From Strigamia acuminata (lineage: Eukaryota; Arthropoda; Chilopoda; Geophilomorpha; Linotaeniidae), in the NCBI GenBank assembly GCA_949358305.1, contig OX442314.1, positions 10,285,060 to 10,349,059 on the forward strand: DNA of 64,000 nucleotides. The letters are read 5' to 3'. Below the pieces are notes generated by a model. The model was not told the origin of the DNA and ran no database searches. It saw nothing but the letters and a program-made list of their open reading frames with translations. Every line of letters starts with the position of its first letter. The first letter of the stretch is position 1. Of this stretch, positions 22,746 to 33,885 are shown one piece after another. The position numbers and the translations under genes are program-made.

Positions 22746-23343
22746 TGTGACCGTCAGGCCACCTGGGTGACCTGCGGCACTGCCACACACCACCATACGG
22801 CCCCAAAGGTCAACCCCTCTGTGGGTGATTGACCTAGCCCGGGGAGGAGGGAGTGGAGTGGTGTGGTGAGGAGGGAGTGGAGTGTGAGAGGAGAGTTGAG
22901 TGTTGGACACGGCCTGAGAAGGACGTGTCTGCAGCAGCTCCCAGAGAGGAGAAGTAGTCATCGAGAGGGACGAGAAGTGTCCCAGGTTGAACCCCACACT
23001 CCTCACCATTCACCACGTTGATCCTCAGTGCTATGGCGGAGTCCGTAGTGCAGCCTCCATGAGCGGATACGCGGGTCGCAGGTAAGCGCGACATGAATGT
23101 TAAGTCGAACCGACCACGTCACACATTGGACTTCTGCCCAGTGTGTGACGGGTCGGTTGCCGGTGCGGCGCGCCTTCGTGGCGCCCCTGCAACGGGTAAC
23201 GGGATTCCCCATACCCCTAGACAACGACAATAAAGGCCAACCAACCAATATTGTGGGAATCTCTGTTATTATTACGTGATGTATGCGTCCCTACCCAGTG
23301 TGATTAGTCCCCTAGTTACATTGGCGAGACCATACCAGTCACA
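22746..23343 (+). repeat. Element 1 5' LTR
   Basis: A 598-bp LTR. A polyadenylation signal aataaa is at 23229-23234. A strong splice donor (cgcag|gtaagc) is at 23081/23082, inside the LTR, so spliced mRNAs could share an LTR leader. A possible primer-binding site follows after three bases (gagggccctgtccgagat, 23347-23364). Confidence 0.93.
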
Positions 23344-23364
23344 ATTGAGGGCCCTGTCCGAGAT

Positions 23365-26228
23365 TTGAACTTGGAAAGTTTTTTTTTGATCCGCCATTTT
23401 GTTTTGCCTTGTGCTCAACCCTTTGTTTCATTGTGGTTAGCTTTTTGTCTCAATTTTATCGTTGTCACGTATTGTTTTACTAGTTGTTTCAGGTTTTTGT
23501 GCATTTTGCTTTATTTTTTGGCGGGGGTCAATTGTATTGTTTTTCATTTTTCTTTGTTTTGGACTTGGGTTAATTGCTTTTTTATGACCGGAATTGAGGG
23601 GGTATTCTGTTTACCACTTTGGGTCCTGGTGGGTTTAGTTGTGGGAGGCGGGGTGCTTTTTCATTTGAAGGTTGTTAAATTGTATTTTTCTCAGTGCTGG
23701 TGTGGTTGGGGCTCTGAAATTAATTTTTTCAGACGCACTGCAACCAACCAAAACATTGTGATATGTGTTTCTCTAATTGGCTTTGGGAGATTTGCTCACC
23801 CCTCGGTCAGTCACAGGGGTGCATGTCACGGTGTCTTATCTTTTGTGTTTTTCTCCCCTTGTACTGACTTGACCTCGCAGTGCTTTTGTCTTTATTTTTC
23901 AATTGCACTGTGTGTCTATTTTGGTGCCGGGTTGGGAAACATTTGTTTTTCTTCTGCCACATTTTTTTCCTTGGTTTGAGCTGGGTATTGCTCAGATTTT
24001 TGGGAGATTTGTGCAATTTTCTTTTGTTTTATGGTAATTTTTCTTTTTGTTGGTCTGGCTGGAATTTGTTTGACTTGTTTTTTTTTCTGGTTTTGGCTTG
24101 GGTCGACCTGGATGTTTCCTTTAATCATCTTGGGGCGACGTTGGCCAACCAACGCATGAGCTTGATACCATTTTTTATTATTTTATAATTTTTCATTTCT
24201 TGGTGTGCAACCTATAGAGGGAGGAACCAGTTGGGGGTGCTCAGTTTTTGTGGTTTGAGGTGTTGGAATAGATCTGTTTCATCATCTCAAGGGCAATTGA
24301 GAGTGGCTGTTGAGTGTCTTAGAGGGTCGGCACCACACCGGACAATTGGTGGATTTGGTTCCTTGATTCCTCTCTCAGGGTCGGGCGATTTGGTGCCTTT
24401 TCCGAGTGTGTTTTTTTTTGCGGGAAACGTGGTTGTGGTGTTGTTGTGGTGGGCGGGCATGCTGCTGGGTGCAGTATATCCCAGTTCAGCCCTGTGCCTC
24501 GCCCGGACGATGATAAACTAATGCGGTATATTTAGGGGAGCTCTGTTCATTACTGGCCAGAGGTACATTCCTGGTTTCAGCGGTTTGAGTAATCTTTTGA
24601 ATCACAGGCGCACGTACTTCCTTGGAGCACACGGAGACTGGGTTTCCAACCCTGTCCCGGGCACTGGTGGAAGCAGTTTGGCATGATTTTGGCTTTTTTG
24701 TGTTTTTGTGGCCACTTATGGCACGTTTTTGTCAATTTCGCTGCCATTCTGTCGAAATTGGGTCTCGGATAGCGGGGAAGGCGGCCCTTGCAGGGGACTG
24801 CTTGGGTGTCGAGCCTAATGGTGTTTGCTCTCGGACCGCGCGTGGGATGTTTGCAAACACGAATTGGGTGGCTAACGGCTTTGAAAAGAGACCGTGAATC
24901 CAGCCCAACATTCTTTGTTTTCAATGTGCTGTGTGTAGATGATTTTGTGATACACGCCACATTTTTCTCCTAACCTTTCTCTTATACTATTTCTACTCTA
25001 TTTTCATATCCGGATTGGATTGGGAATGTGACACTCCTGGGGTGTGGACCTAACACATCCTGGCGTTGGGCCGTGTTCAACAGTACTCTGCCCGGTCTAA
25101 TCCAGATTCAGTCGCCGATTTCTCTTCACTCTTTGTCTGAGGTGACTGAGTCGATTTTTGCCTCATCAGGGTTATCGCGACCTTGATGGTGTTTTGGGTG
25201 TGAATTTGGTGCTTGAGCTAGCTATGCCAAAGGAAGCCTAAAATACGCGATTTTAGCGTTTTCAGCAGGGGTTAAAACTGGTGGCAGATGTATACACCAG
25301 CGCAAAGGAAAACGTACGACCTTAGCATCGAAGCTGTGGGGCGCGATGAGAAAATGCCACGAAAAATCGATATACGCAGTTTTTTCTACTTGGTTCTGGC
25401 GCGAATAATTTAGAACACGAAGGGAAAGACAAACCGTGCATTGTGTTTGTTAGTTTGGGAGTGTCAGTAAACTTCCAGTCGCCCATTTCTATCTTCTGGG
25501 GCGTGGATAAATGCCGGAAAGGTGTTCGCCAGTTTCTATCTTCTGGGGCGTGGATAAATACCAGAAAGGTGTTCGCTAATTTTTTATTTTTTGGGGCATG
25601 GATTAAAAATACCAAAAAGTGTTCGCTAATTTTTTATTTTGGGGCGTGGATTAAAAATACCAAAGTTTAACCGCTAATTTTGTATTTTGGGGCGCAGAGA
25701 AGAGCCAAAATTTGTTGTTTTTATTGTTGTTCAATAATTAAAACTATCTTGTAATAATTTATTATGTTTTATTCTTTATAGTACATTTTAAATCAGTAGC
25801 AGATTTGCATGACGCAGTCAGGGTATTGAACCATTGACCTCGCAGTTCTTCTGCTTAATCGACTTTTAACCCTAAAAGCATGAACTCTGATGAAAGAACA
25901 GGATGACACCCCTGGTGCATACCTTTTGTCTTCGCCAGATGCTTCATTGCCAAATTACTAAAAATAGCTTTGTAGATCTTTGAAGCACCGTTAAGGCGCC
26001 CGAAGGTCCAACACATGGCCGGTGGTTGGACATCCCATCTGAAGGGGAACTGGAACCTTTTTGCAAATTACGGTTGACCTAGTTGTGGGCGGCAGTGATT
26101 GGTTAAGGTGACCCTGACGTTTGTTTGTTTATAGGAAGTGGAGAAGTTTTCGAATAATTCCCCACTCCTAGCTTGTGCGTGGTCTTGATCACACTCACGA
26201 GATACCACTGACAAGAATCGGAAAAAGA
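23365..26228 (+). other. Element 1 long T/G-rich leader, probable intron
   Basis: About 2.9 kb with no recognised protein, T-rich on the plus strand. The LTR donor at 23082 and a candidate acceptor at 26134 (tttgtttgtttatag) would remove it as an intron just before the pol-like ORF. A tandem array of about 56 bp (ttctggggcgtggataaata and gtgttcgctaatttttt, four copies) lies at about 25485-25690. A 204-codon frame at 23365 lacks an ATG start and is a T/G-rich artefact. Confidence 0.55.
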
Positions 26229-29138
26229 ATGGCAAGCACGGAACTTGACCCGGCTTGGGCCAGAGAACTGGCCATTCTGTGCGATGTTTATCCATGCGAG
26301 ATGAAGACGCAGGATGACGTCGTGAGAATCATTAAAAAATATCAACGCGACAGGCGGCAGGCAGTGCTTGGCGCCGCCGCTGCCCGTAGCAGCGCGCGTT
26401 GGTCCAACTTTGCAGCGAAGCGGGCGCGTAAAGCAGCTGCTCGCACTCAGAAGGAAGTTACCGAAATGGTGGAAGCTTGGGCAAGATCCACCGTTTCACT
26501 CCGGAACGATTTTTCAAAACGCATCTTTGAATTGTCCAGGAGAGCGGCTGTTGCTCAAGCCGTTGCTCAGGACGACTCGGATGTCGAGGGTGAGCAGGAA
26601 GATGCGCCAGATTTGATCGCGGGGAACGACGTGGTTGACCCCGCCGAACTCTACGACCGGATCTCGCCCTTCCAAGCTCTAAGAACGACTGAAGCAGACG
26701 AAGGCGTCGTAACAGACGGCTCGTCGCCCGGTCAAGTTTGTTTTGTCGGCTTAGCCGTTGGTGCGGTCTGGGATACTGTGAACGTGGCCGGACTGGGGAA
26801 GGATCTGCCTCTCCCGTTCGTTGACATTCATTTTTCCGACCGCAGCGCGGTGGCACTCATGGATTCTGGTGCTTCTGGGCAGTATATGAGTAGTGCCGCG
26901 GCCGAGGAATACGGACTAACAGCCTCGATTGAACCCTGCGATGATTTTGTTAGGGTTATGACGGGCGGTAGAGTCACCAGTCCCGTCGGGACGGTGAACG
27001 TGCATGTCAGCTGGCAGACGGGAGCTGATTGGTTACGGTTTGCAGTGCTACCTTCCGCGTCTAACTTCATCCTTCTCGGGTGCAGTTGGCTTGGCGAGAA
27101 TGGCATTGTAATTCGCATCGCCCGGAATGATTGGTATCATATCGACAATCCGGGAGTAACGTTTCCTTTCGCCCCTCAGCCTGATCAGCTGGACGAAAAA
27201 GGCGCGGATGTTGACAAGTGGGCAAGGGTCACGCTGGAACACGGCGTTGATGCGGCCGCACTGTCGATGTCATCCAATCAATTAGATCTATTGGAAGCCT
27301 GTAAAATAGAAGACATGCGGAAAGTGAGACTGACTCGTGTTCTCGACGAGTTTGGACACACCTTCAGCGAGACGGGAGGTTGTCATCCAACAGTAGAGTT
27401 GTTAATTCCCACGGGTGATACGCCGCCTTTCTCGTGCAAAGTCAAACACACATGCCCAGCGGAGGCGAGAGCTCTCCGCCGTTTAGTGCGTAATGCGCTG
27501 AAAAGGGGCGAAATAGAGGAAAGCGTTAGTGTCTATAGGAGCCAGCCAGTCGTAAGTATGTTACCTGATGGAACCTTTGATGCTTGTATAGATTTCAGAC
27601 AACTGAATGCTATCACGGAGAGGGATGGGTATCAAGTCCCGTCGATCCCCATGATTTTGGCTTGTCTGGAGGGGAGTATGTTTTTCTCGACGTTAGATCT
27701 GGCGATGGGGTGTTTCCAATTACGGATTGCGCCGCTAGACAGACCTAAAACAGCATTTTATACACCCCTTGGTACTTTTCAATTTGTGAAGTTACCTTAC
27801 GGTTTGTTGAATACTCCTATGGCGTTTCAACGACTGATGGACAAAGTACTCGGCGATGCGAAGTTTAAGTGGGCATTGCCCTACCTGGACTCGATCGTCG
27901 TGTTCAGTAAAACATTCGAAGAACATTTAACGCACTTGTCAGATGTGCTAGGCAGGTTGAACAAGCATTGTTTGACCGCCAGCCCGTCTGGTTCGTGTAT
28001 TTTATCGACCTCTTGGGATTTTCTGGGCTATTCGATGACTCGGTACGGTTTCCGACCGAACGAACGCCGCGTTCAGGCGATTGTGGATTATCCGCAACCG
28101 AGGAATGTCGCTCAGCTGCGACGTTTCCTTGGCATGTTCGGCGGAGACACACCGGCGGTCGAGGGTCTCGAACATCTCTCGAATCCACTGGAAGCGCTGC
28201 TTAATGACGGCGCTGCGTGGAATTGGTCCAATGAGTGTCAGGGTGTGTTCCAGCTCTTCAAGGATCATCTTGCGCGTGGGAGCGTGCTTCCTATGCCTGA
28301 GTTCAACAGAACTTTTGTCATCCAGGCTGCCGCAAGTAGAGTTGGGCTCGGAGCAGTCCTCACACAGATGGATCATCAAGGAGTCAAAAGGCCCGTTGCC
28401 TACGCGAGTCGTGCGCTGCAAGGCGCCGAGACAGCGTTCAGCCTGTCAGAATTGGAATGTCTGGCGGTTCTGCAGGCAGTCGCTTCCTTTCGACCATTCA
28501 TCGCGTACTCGAAGTTCGTCATCGAAACAGGTTGTATGGCGTTGCTCTGGCTTTTGTCATCAACGAGCGCGTCAGGTCGCCTGGTGCGATGGGCGATGCA
28601 ACTGCAACAGGTGAGATTTTCGATTAGGTTTAACGAGCGTGCGGACGACAGGATCGCGGTCGCTCTTTCAAAGGTTGGCCTAGATGACGTGGAAACGACA
28701 TCGGCGGCTACGCCCGAGGAAGAAGCTGCGATCATGCTGGCCCACGCGCTCGTTACGGAGAGTCTCGCTGGTACGATCATGTCTTACGACGAGGTTAGAC
28801 AGGTCCAGCGAGATGACCCGGACTGTAGCGCTGTCATGAAATGGTTAGATGAAGGGCAAAGAGACGACCATCTTTTGTCCCAACTCCCACCATCCATGGC
28901 GCAATACAAACCAGATTTCGTGTTCGGTGGGTACGGAGAATTGTGCATCAATACCCCGTTTTCACCCAACACACCACTAAGCAGGGCGGAGCACGGCTCG
29001 GATGTAAAAATCTTGATGCCTGCACCACTGCTTGATTGCTGCCTTGACGTCATTCGACTGCATCCTCGTTATGCGCAGGATAACGCGGCCGACATGGTGA
29101 AAAGGTTGCGACGACTGTTTTTCTGGCCAGGAACGTAG
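26229..29138 (+). CDS. Element 1 pol-like ORF with inactivated RT and RNase H, no integrase core
   Basis: 969 residues from the first ATG (an in-frame GTG at 26175 would add 18). The N-terminal 130 residues are Ala/Arg-rich and charged, without a zinc knuckle. A protease-like MDSGASG is at about residue 210. RT motifs follow: IDFRQLNAI, STLDLAMG, LPYGLLNTPMAFQRLMD, but the catalytic YLDD reads YLDS (codon TCG at 27891). In RNase H the first Asp is Ala (QAAASRVGLGAVL) and the TDH motif is TGC (IETGCMALLWL); the Glu of SELECLAVL remains. The frame ends at FFWPGT, just after the start of the integrase zinc region, so HHCC and DDE parts are missing. The reading frame is nevertheless fully open. 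The enzyme should be inactive; a structural or regulatory role is possible. Confidence 0.9.
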   Translation: MASTELDPAWARELAILCDVYPCEMKTQDDVVRIIKKYQRDRRQAVLGAAAARSSARWSNFAAKRARKAAARTQKEVTEMVEAWARSTVSLRNDFSKRIFELSRRAAVAQAVAQDDSDVEGEQEDAPDLIAGNDVVDPAELYDRISPFQALRTTEADEGVVTDGSSPGQVCFVGLAVGAVWDTVNVAGLGKDLPLPFVDIHFSDRSAVALMDSGASGQYMSSAAAEEYGLTASIEPCDDFVRVMTGGRVTSPVGTVNVHVSWQTGADWLRFAVLPSASNFILLGCSWLGENGIVIRIARNDWYHIDNPGVTFPFAPQPDQLDEKGADVDKWARVTLEHGVDAAALSMSSNQLDLLEACKIEDMRKVRLTRVLDEFGHTFSETGGCHPTVELLIPTGDTPPFSCKVKHTCPAEARALRRLVRNALKRGEIEESVSVYRSQPVVSMLPDGTFDACIDFRQLNAITERDGYQVPSIPMILACLEGSMFFSTLDLAMGCFQLRIAPLDRPKTAFYTPLGTFQFVKLPYGLLNTPMAFQRLMDKVLGDAKFKWALPYLDSIVVFSKTFEEHLTHLSDVLGRLNKHCLTASPSGSCILSTSWDFLGYSMTRYGFRPNERRVQAIVDYPQPRNVAQLRRFLGMFGGDTPAVEGLEHLSNPLEALLNDGAAWNWSNECQGVFQLFKDHLARGSVLPMPEFNRTFVIQAAASRVGLGAVLTQMDHQGVKRPVAYASRALQGAETAFSLSELECLAVLQAVASFRPFIAYSKFVIETGCMALLWLLSSTSASGRLVRWAMQLQQVRFSIRFNERADDRIAVALSKVGLDDVETTSAATPEEEAAIMLAHALVTESLAGTIMSYDEVRQVQRDDPDCSAVMKWLDEGQRDDHLLSQLPPSMAQYKPDFVFGGYGELCINTPFSPNTPLSRAEHGSDVKILMPAPLLDCCLDVIRLHPRYAQDNAADMVKRLRRLFFWPGT

Positions 29139-31560
29139 TTTTCCTTGTTCCGGTCGGACTCAAAACTAATGAAACGTTTATCAGGCGTAGACTCGACGAT
29201 GCTCTCGTTACTGTCACGCCGGCGAACATAATTTTGGAGTAATAAATTGCCCTGGAACGGTGACTAATTTGTAATGGTTGTATGTTTTTTTTTAATCACA
29301 CTCACCCATGTTCAAACACGCCACCTGTTGCTCGGCAAAATCGGTGCGTCGATCGGGAGGTCCGTGGCTAGTCGCAGTGGCCGCCGATCGATCGGTACCA
29401 GTCACAAGCATGTGATGCTGCCAAAATAGGTAGAAAAAATTGCTAAAATTGGTCGGAAAAGTTGGTCTAATGACCGACTTCCCGAGGCCAGTTTCAGCAG
29501 TCACGTGCAATCTTCACCGATGAGCTCGCGACGCTCTTATGACGTCACGAATATCACGGCGGATCGTAGCCATGGCAACGGTCTTACACAGCACAGCCGC
29601 AATTTTTGAGCGTGTTTTCTTTCACTGCCCGAAAATCGTGGGTGTTTTTTTTTCGCTAAAAAATTCGAGAAAATGCTGTGGTTGTGAAACAATTTTTTTT
29701 TATGAACTTTTATGGTGTTTTTCTCCACATCTGTTGCAAGGGATCGTCTTTCAACTAGGGGATTGTTTATTTCACCAATTAGAGGGGTGAGGGTGTCGTG
29801 AGACCCAATCACAGGTCACGGGTCGGGGATTGTTCTATGTTTAGACAAAGTTTCTTGTTTCTGGACATCACCCCGTGTGTCACTTGTTTTCGTGAGAGCG
29901 AGCCGACAACATCAGTTTGCTGTTCTTGTCTGCGTTTTTCTTTCGAGACGTTTTTTTTTCGTGTGTTTTCTGATCGATGAAGGTAGGCTGCAATTTTTTA
30001 CATCATTTGCTGTGCTCTTCCCTCGATCTACGCCCGTGACCGATTGTTTTCTTACACCCGGACCCCGATCTTGTATAAACTAGCGCGCGGGCTGGCAGCC
30101 TTTGGCCGCCGCTCACCGCTAGAGATGCTGGCGAATTGAATGGTTTTTCGACTCGCCGCATCCAAATATCTTCACTGAAACACGGTTGATTACGATCAAC
30201 ATGTGTTCGGCGAGTATTTCAAAGCAACTTTTGTGTGAGGAAACCCGAAAATTTTTTTGCTGTTCCCTCTCACGAAACACTTCGTAACAATTTCTTTTGC
30301 ATCGGTTTCGATTTACCATTCCATTGTTTCCCTGATTTTCTATCACTTCCGTTTCATTTTCTTGCTTCGTTTTCTTCCAATGTTCCTGTAAAAGTTTTTT
30401 TTTAAATTTTTTAATTAATCATTTCTAATTTTTTTTTTTGCGCTTTATTTTTTTTTTGCTCTTATCTTTTTTTTGTTTTTTGCCTCCATTCGCCTGGCCC
30501 CCTTTTTTTTCTGTGAAACAGGTGGGTATCGGCGACAGATTCACGAGTAGAGTGGCAGAGGTTAATTTTTTTTTTGGCCCGCGCCTAACCCCTTGGAATC
30601 TGTGCATCCCCATTTCTATTGTCCCTAATTGAGGTCAAAGACCCGCAGCTGGTCACTTGAGTCATCGGCGGCTTGATCAGAGACTGTCAGTGTAGGGGAA
30701 CAATAGCATGTGGCGAGGGGTCGACGCCGCGGTAAAAGGAGCCGGGAAGTTCGCTTTCCGACTCACTCGTCACTGCGGCGCGACTCGAAGAAATCAAAGT
30801 CCGCATCTGTTTGGAGCTTTTCGTTCTTTTCTTTATTCTTCGACCCCTTCTTTGCTTATTTTGCCCCGAACTCGAGTTTTTCGCTCTCGTTCGGTTTGGT
30901 TTTGTTTTTTTTTGTTCACGTTTAAATTGGAGTTTTATTATTTCTTTTCTCTTTTCGCTCGCTCCGGGTTGAAAAGGTGTCTTTTCACTTTTTCATCCGC
31001 TCGCGTGCTTTCATTAATGTAATCCTCTTTGTCATCATCGATGTTCTGCTCGTGTGCTCGCGACTTGACTGGGTTTTGGTGCCGACGCCAAGGACTACCG
31101 GCATGCCGGGCCGTTGTGCAGAACGGTCCGCCATGTTGGTTGCGATTTACGTTGGAGTCACCATCCCTTGCCTTGTCGTGTCTGGAACTCGAGCAACCAT
31201 CGTACCGCTAACCGAGCTCTACGCTTCGGTCGGGATTCCGTCATAATCCCGGTTCAATTTTCTTGAACCCAGGAAGGACTTTCGCTCACATCGTCGGAGC
31301 GCCGAGGCTAGGCTTCCGCCAGCTCGGTACCCTCGACGATTGTGTAACGTCCGGTTACGTCACGCGCTCTGCGCATGATCGGGCACTTGGCGCTGCGAGG
31401 CTGAGTTTGTCGCCCCCGCGTGCCAAGTTTTGTCCCCATTATTTCTCCAATTCTTATTCTTTACTCTACGCTATTTTTTAGTTGTTCTTTTTCAATCCCA
31501 TGCGTTTTTCAGTGGTTTTGACGGTTTTATTAATTGATTTATTTTCTGTTTATTCTTTAG
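29139..31560 (+). other. Element 1 non-coding stretch between pol and ORF2
   Basis: About 2.4 kb without a supported ORF, T-rich with islands of higher GC near 31060-31430. It ends in a strong polypyrimidine tract and acceptor (ttttctgtttattctttag at 31542-31560), directly before an open frame. This suggests that ORF2 is expressed from a spliced RNA. Confidence 0.5.
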
Positions 31561-33885
31561 AAATCAGGAGATTCTGGTGATGATGGTTCGGACCAGTGGC
31601 GCATCTGTCCCGTTTGCCTCGGCGAACGGTGTCAGGTTGCGGCCAGCGGCTGGGAGTCCCCTTGCGGGAATTGTTTGGGACACGGATTAGTCCACTTCTC
31701 CGTGCCCAGACAAAGATGGTTCGTGCGACATTTGTCGAGGCAGGGTGGAGATCGTCATCACACCCGCCCGACAACGACGTGGATGCAGGTGGATTCCTGG
31801 GAGTCCAGGACACAGACCCTGGTGAGGAACGGTTTCGCGCTTCTCCCGCGTTGGCTGACGGTCGAGGCGGTGAGGATTCGGGACCAGCTGACTGCCCCGT
31901 CGAGTATCCCACAACCAGCGCGCCAGGTTCAGGCTGGACGAGCAGCGTCTGCAGAGGCGCCAGCCCAGCCGAGCCCGAAGCGCCAAAGGCAGGAGCCACC
32001 GCCCTCCACTTGGACGGAGGAGATGACCGTGCGGCACGCAGCCGCGATGGTGGATTGGCGTGCCACTCACCCCAAGGCCACGCCGTTCCAGGTGGAGTGC
32101 GAAGAGAAGCGTCTGCGTCGCCGCTTCAAGGAGGCGGCGAGAAGAGCGCGTGCCGACGCCGTACGGGCAAAGGCGTTGGAAGAGGCCGAAGCTGCTGCCG
32201 TACCGGCAGTAGCCCAACCGGTCGGGGAACCTGGAGTCAGCGAACAGGCCGCACAGGCCGTGTCCGTTGCTCTGGATCGCCCCGACAACGTCATCGAGCT
32301 GCCAGCGGGGGAACCCGGAGTCGAGGAGCAGGCTATTGCAGCTATGCCACTCGCTTTGGGCCTTCCTGTGGTTTCCGACGAACCGGTGATCGGAGCGTGC
32401 TCGGAGGAAGCGATTGCTTGCGCATCGTTTGCTCTCGGCCTTCCGGTGGACTCGTTCAACGGAACAGGCGGCCTTCCGCACCGTACCTGGGGTAGCCTCG
32501 CATCGCTGGCAGGATGGTCGACTCAGTCCACGCCACGAGACGAGTGCTCGGTTCCCCAGGAGATGCAAGGCGCTTGCGCTGAGCTGCCAATGGAGCAGTG
32601 CGAGTCATCTGCCTCGGTGGAGGAAGAGTTCCAGTTGGCTGTTTCGGAGGACGACGTGCTGGAGTTGTCCGTCTTGGAGGGCTTGTCTCTCGAGGCGCAG
32701 CTTCTGCAACTCGCCGACCCCGAGACGGTCGGCATGGAAGTAGAAACGGCGACCGGGAGTGAGGAACCTGCCCAGGTACCACACCCCCCTGAGCAGCGGG
32801 AAGGAGCGGAGTTCCTCGAGCCCGTAGGGGGCCCGACGCCGCTCGAGATCGCCGAATTGCCGCCCGGAGCCCCAGTTGTTTGTGCTGAGCTGCTCATACA
32901 GGGTGTTCCCCGTCTTGAGCACGCGCACGAGCAAACATTGGCGCTCTGGGTTGCAGAAGCGAAGCGTTGGAGGGAACTCCATTTACGCTTCGAGGATGCC
33001 AGGGGGAGTGACATCCGAATGACCCGAGCGGTGGCACTGATAAGACAGAGAATGTGGATCATTCTCAGCATCCCCTCTGTCGCGTCAGCAGCAGCAAGGA
33101 GGCTCAGGTGGTTCGAGACTGTCCGGATCGTCGCATGGACGGTCGGGGCGGCCATGAACGCCTGGTACCTCCATCTGCCGTCACCGTTTGCGGTTCAGGA
33201 ATGGACGCTGGAGGAGACTGTCGGGGCGGATTTCGCCGACATCGATCCATCGGTCTGTCGCGGCTACGTGGAGACGCTGGCGAGTTTGCCCAAGCTGGTG
33301 GACAACCATGGCCATCAGCGGGTGTTCAGACCGGCATCCCACGTGCCCGTCCCGATCGAGATGCCTCCGGAGCTGGCAACACTATCGCCGCCACCCCCAC
33401 CTACTTACGAGGAGGTAATCGTCAAGCGGGTGCATAGGCGGAAGGCCTACAAGGACGACTTCAGCGCCAAAGTTTGGGACCCGGTGGAGGCCGAGTATGA
33501 TGCGCGCAAGAAGGAGGTGGAACGCGAGCGGAAGAGGAAGGAAAAGGGGAAGAAGTCCCGCAAGGCCGCGTCCGGTTCCACCCCAACGAAGGGCGAGAAG
33601 GGAGCGCACTGCGCACCACTTTCGCCAGTGTCGACGGCTGCTGCACCAATGGTGGAGAAGGTTCGATCACATCCTTCCCCATCAACGTCAGCAGCTGAAG
33701 CGGAGGACAGGCGACTGATGCCACCACCACCATCCATACGGTCCGTGCTGGAGGCAGCGAGAACTTCTCCAGCCCCAGCAAGGCCCGCACGAGAGATCGC
33801 ACCGGAGGTCGCGGCTGCGTCTGAAGAGGAGCCCCATGGCCCCTCTCAACCGCAGCCGCCGTCCAAGGATGCGCCGGAGCCGTGA
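31561..33885 (+). CDS. Element 1 ORF2, unknown protein with Cys/His finger and PPTY motif
   Basis: The frame is open from the first base after the acceptor at 31560 (the acceptor itself supplies an in-frame tag) to the stop at 33885, 775 codons. Near the N-terminus is a Cys/His cluster: CPVC (31606-31617), then CGNC (31663-31674), then His at 31681 and 31693, a zinc-finger-like C-x2-C...C-x2-C-x2-H-x3-H. The first in-frame ATG (31783) lies after this cluster, so an upstream exon probably supplies the start. The middle is Ala/Glu/Pro-rich; residues encoded at about 33100-33190 form a hydrophobic patch (VRIVAWTVGAAMNAWYL). A PPTY motif in a proline run (33383-33412) is of the WW-binding PPxY late-domain type. 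The C-terminus is a charged coil (EVERERKRKEKGKKS) and Pro-rich tail. No known family recognised. Confidence 0.75.
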   Translation, partial: KSGDSGDDGSDQWRICPVCLGERCQVAASGWESPCGNCLGHGLVHFSVPRQRWFVRHLSRQGGDRHHTRPTTTWMQVDSWESRTQTLVRNGFALLPRWLTVEAVRIRDQLTAPSSIPQPARQVQAGRAASAEAPAQPSPKRQRQEPPPSTWTEEMTVRHAAAMVDWRATHPKATPFQVECEEKRLRRRFKEAARRARADAVRAKALEEAEAAAVPAVAQPVGEPGVSEQAAQAVSVALDRPDNVIELPAGEPGVEEQAIAAMPLALGLPVVSDEPVIGACSEEAIACASFALGLPVDSFNGTGGLPHRTWGSLASLAGWSTQSTPRDECSVPQEMQGACAELPMEQCESSASVEEEFQLAVSEDDVLELSVLEGLSLEAQLLQLADPETVGMEVETATGSEEPAQVPHPPEQREGAEFLEPVGGPTPLEIAELPPGAPVVCAELLIQGVPRLEHAHEQTLALWVAEAKRWRELHLRFEDARGSDIRMTRAVALIRQRMWIILSIPSVASAAARRLRWFETVRIVAWTVGAAMNAWYLHLPSPFAVQEWTLEETVGADFADIDPSVCRGYVETLASLPKLVDNHGHQRVFRPASHVPVPIEMPPELATLSPPPPPTYEEVIVKRVHRRKAYKDDFSAKVWDPVEAEYDARKKEVERERKRKEKGKKSRKAASGSTPTKGEKGAHCAPLSPVSTAAAPMVEKVRSHPSPSTSAAEAEDRRLMPPPPSIRSVLEAARTSPAPARPAREIAPEVAAASEEEPHGPSQPQPPSKDAPEP

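Noticed and set aside
22716-23248. Minus-strand frames inside the element 1 LTRs (repeated at 34526-35115)
   Set aside because: They occur identically in both LTRs, have no motif, and lie in regulatory sequence.
23365-23979. 204-codon plus-strand frame after the element 1 5' LTR as a gag or membrane protein
   Set aside because: It starts at TTG, is T/G-rich, has an extreme Phe/Cys/Leu composition and no family motif; it lies in a probable intron.
25785-25860. tRNA-like sequence (antisense ggtattgaacc) in the element 1 leader
   Set aside because: A B-box-like word is present, but no full cloverleaf with acceptor and anticodon stems could be drawn.
31687-32568. Long minus-strand and alternative plus-strand frames over ORF2 of element 1 (for example 299 codons at 31596)
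   Set aside because: They are shadows of the GC-rich ORF2; their composition is Arg/Gly/Ser-rich without motifs.
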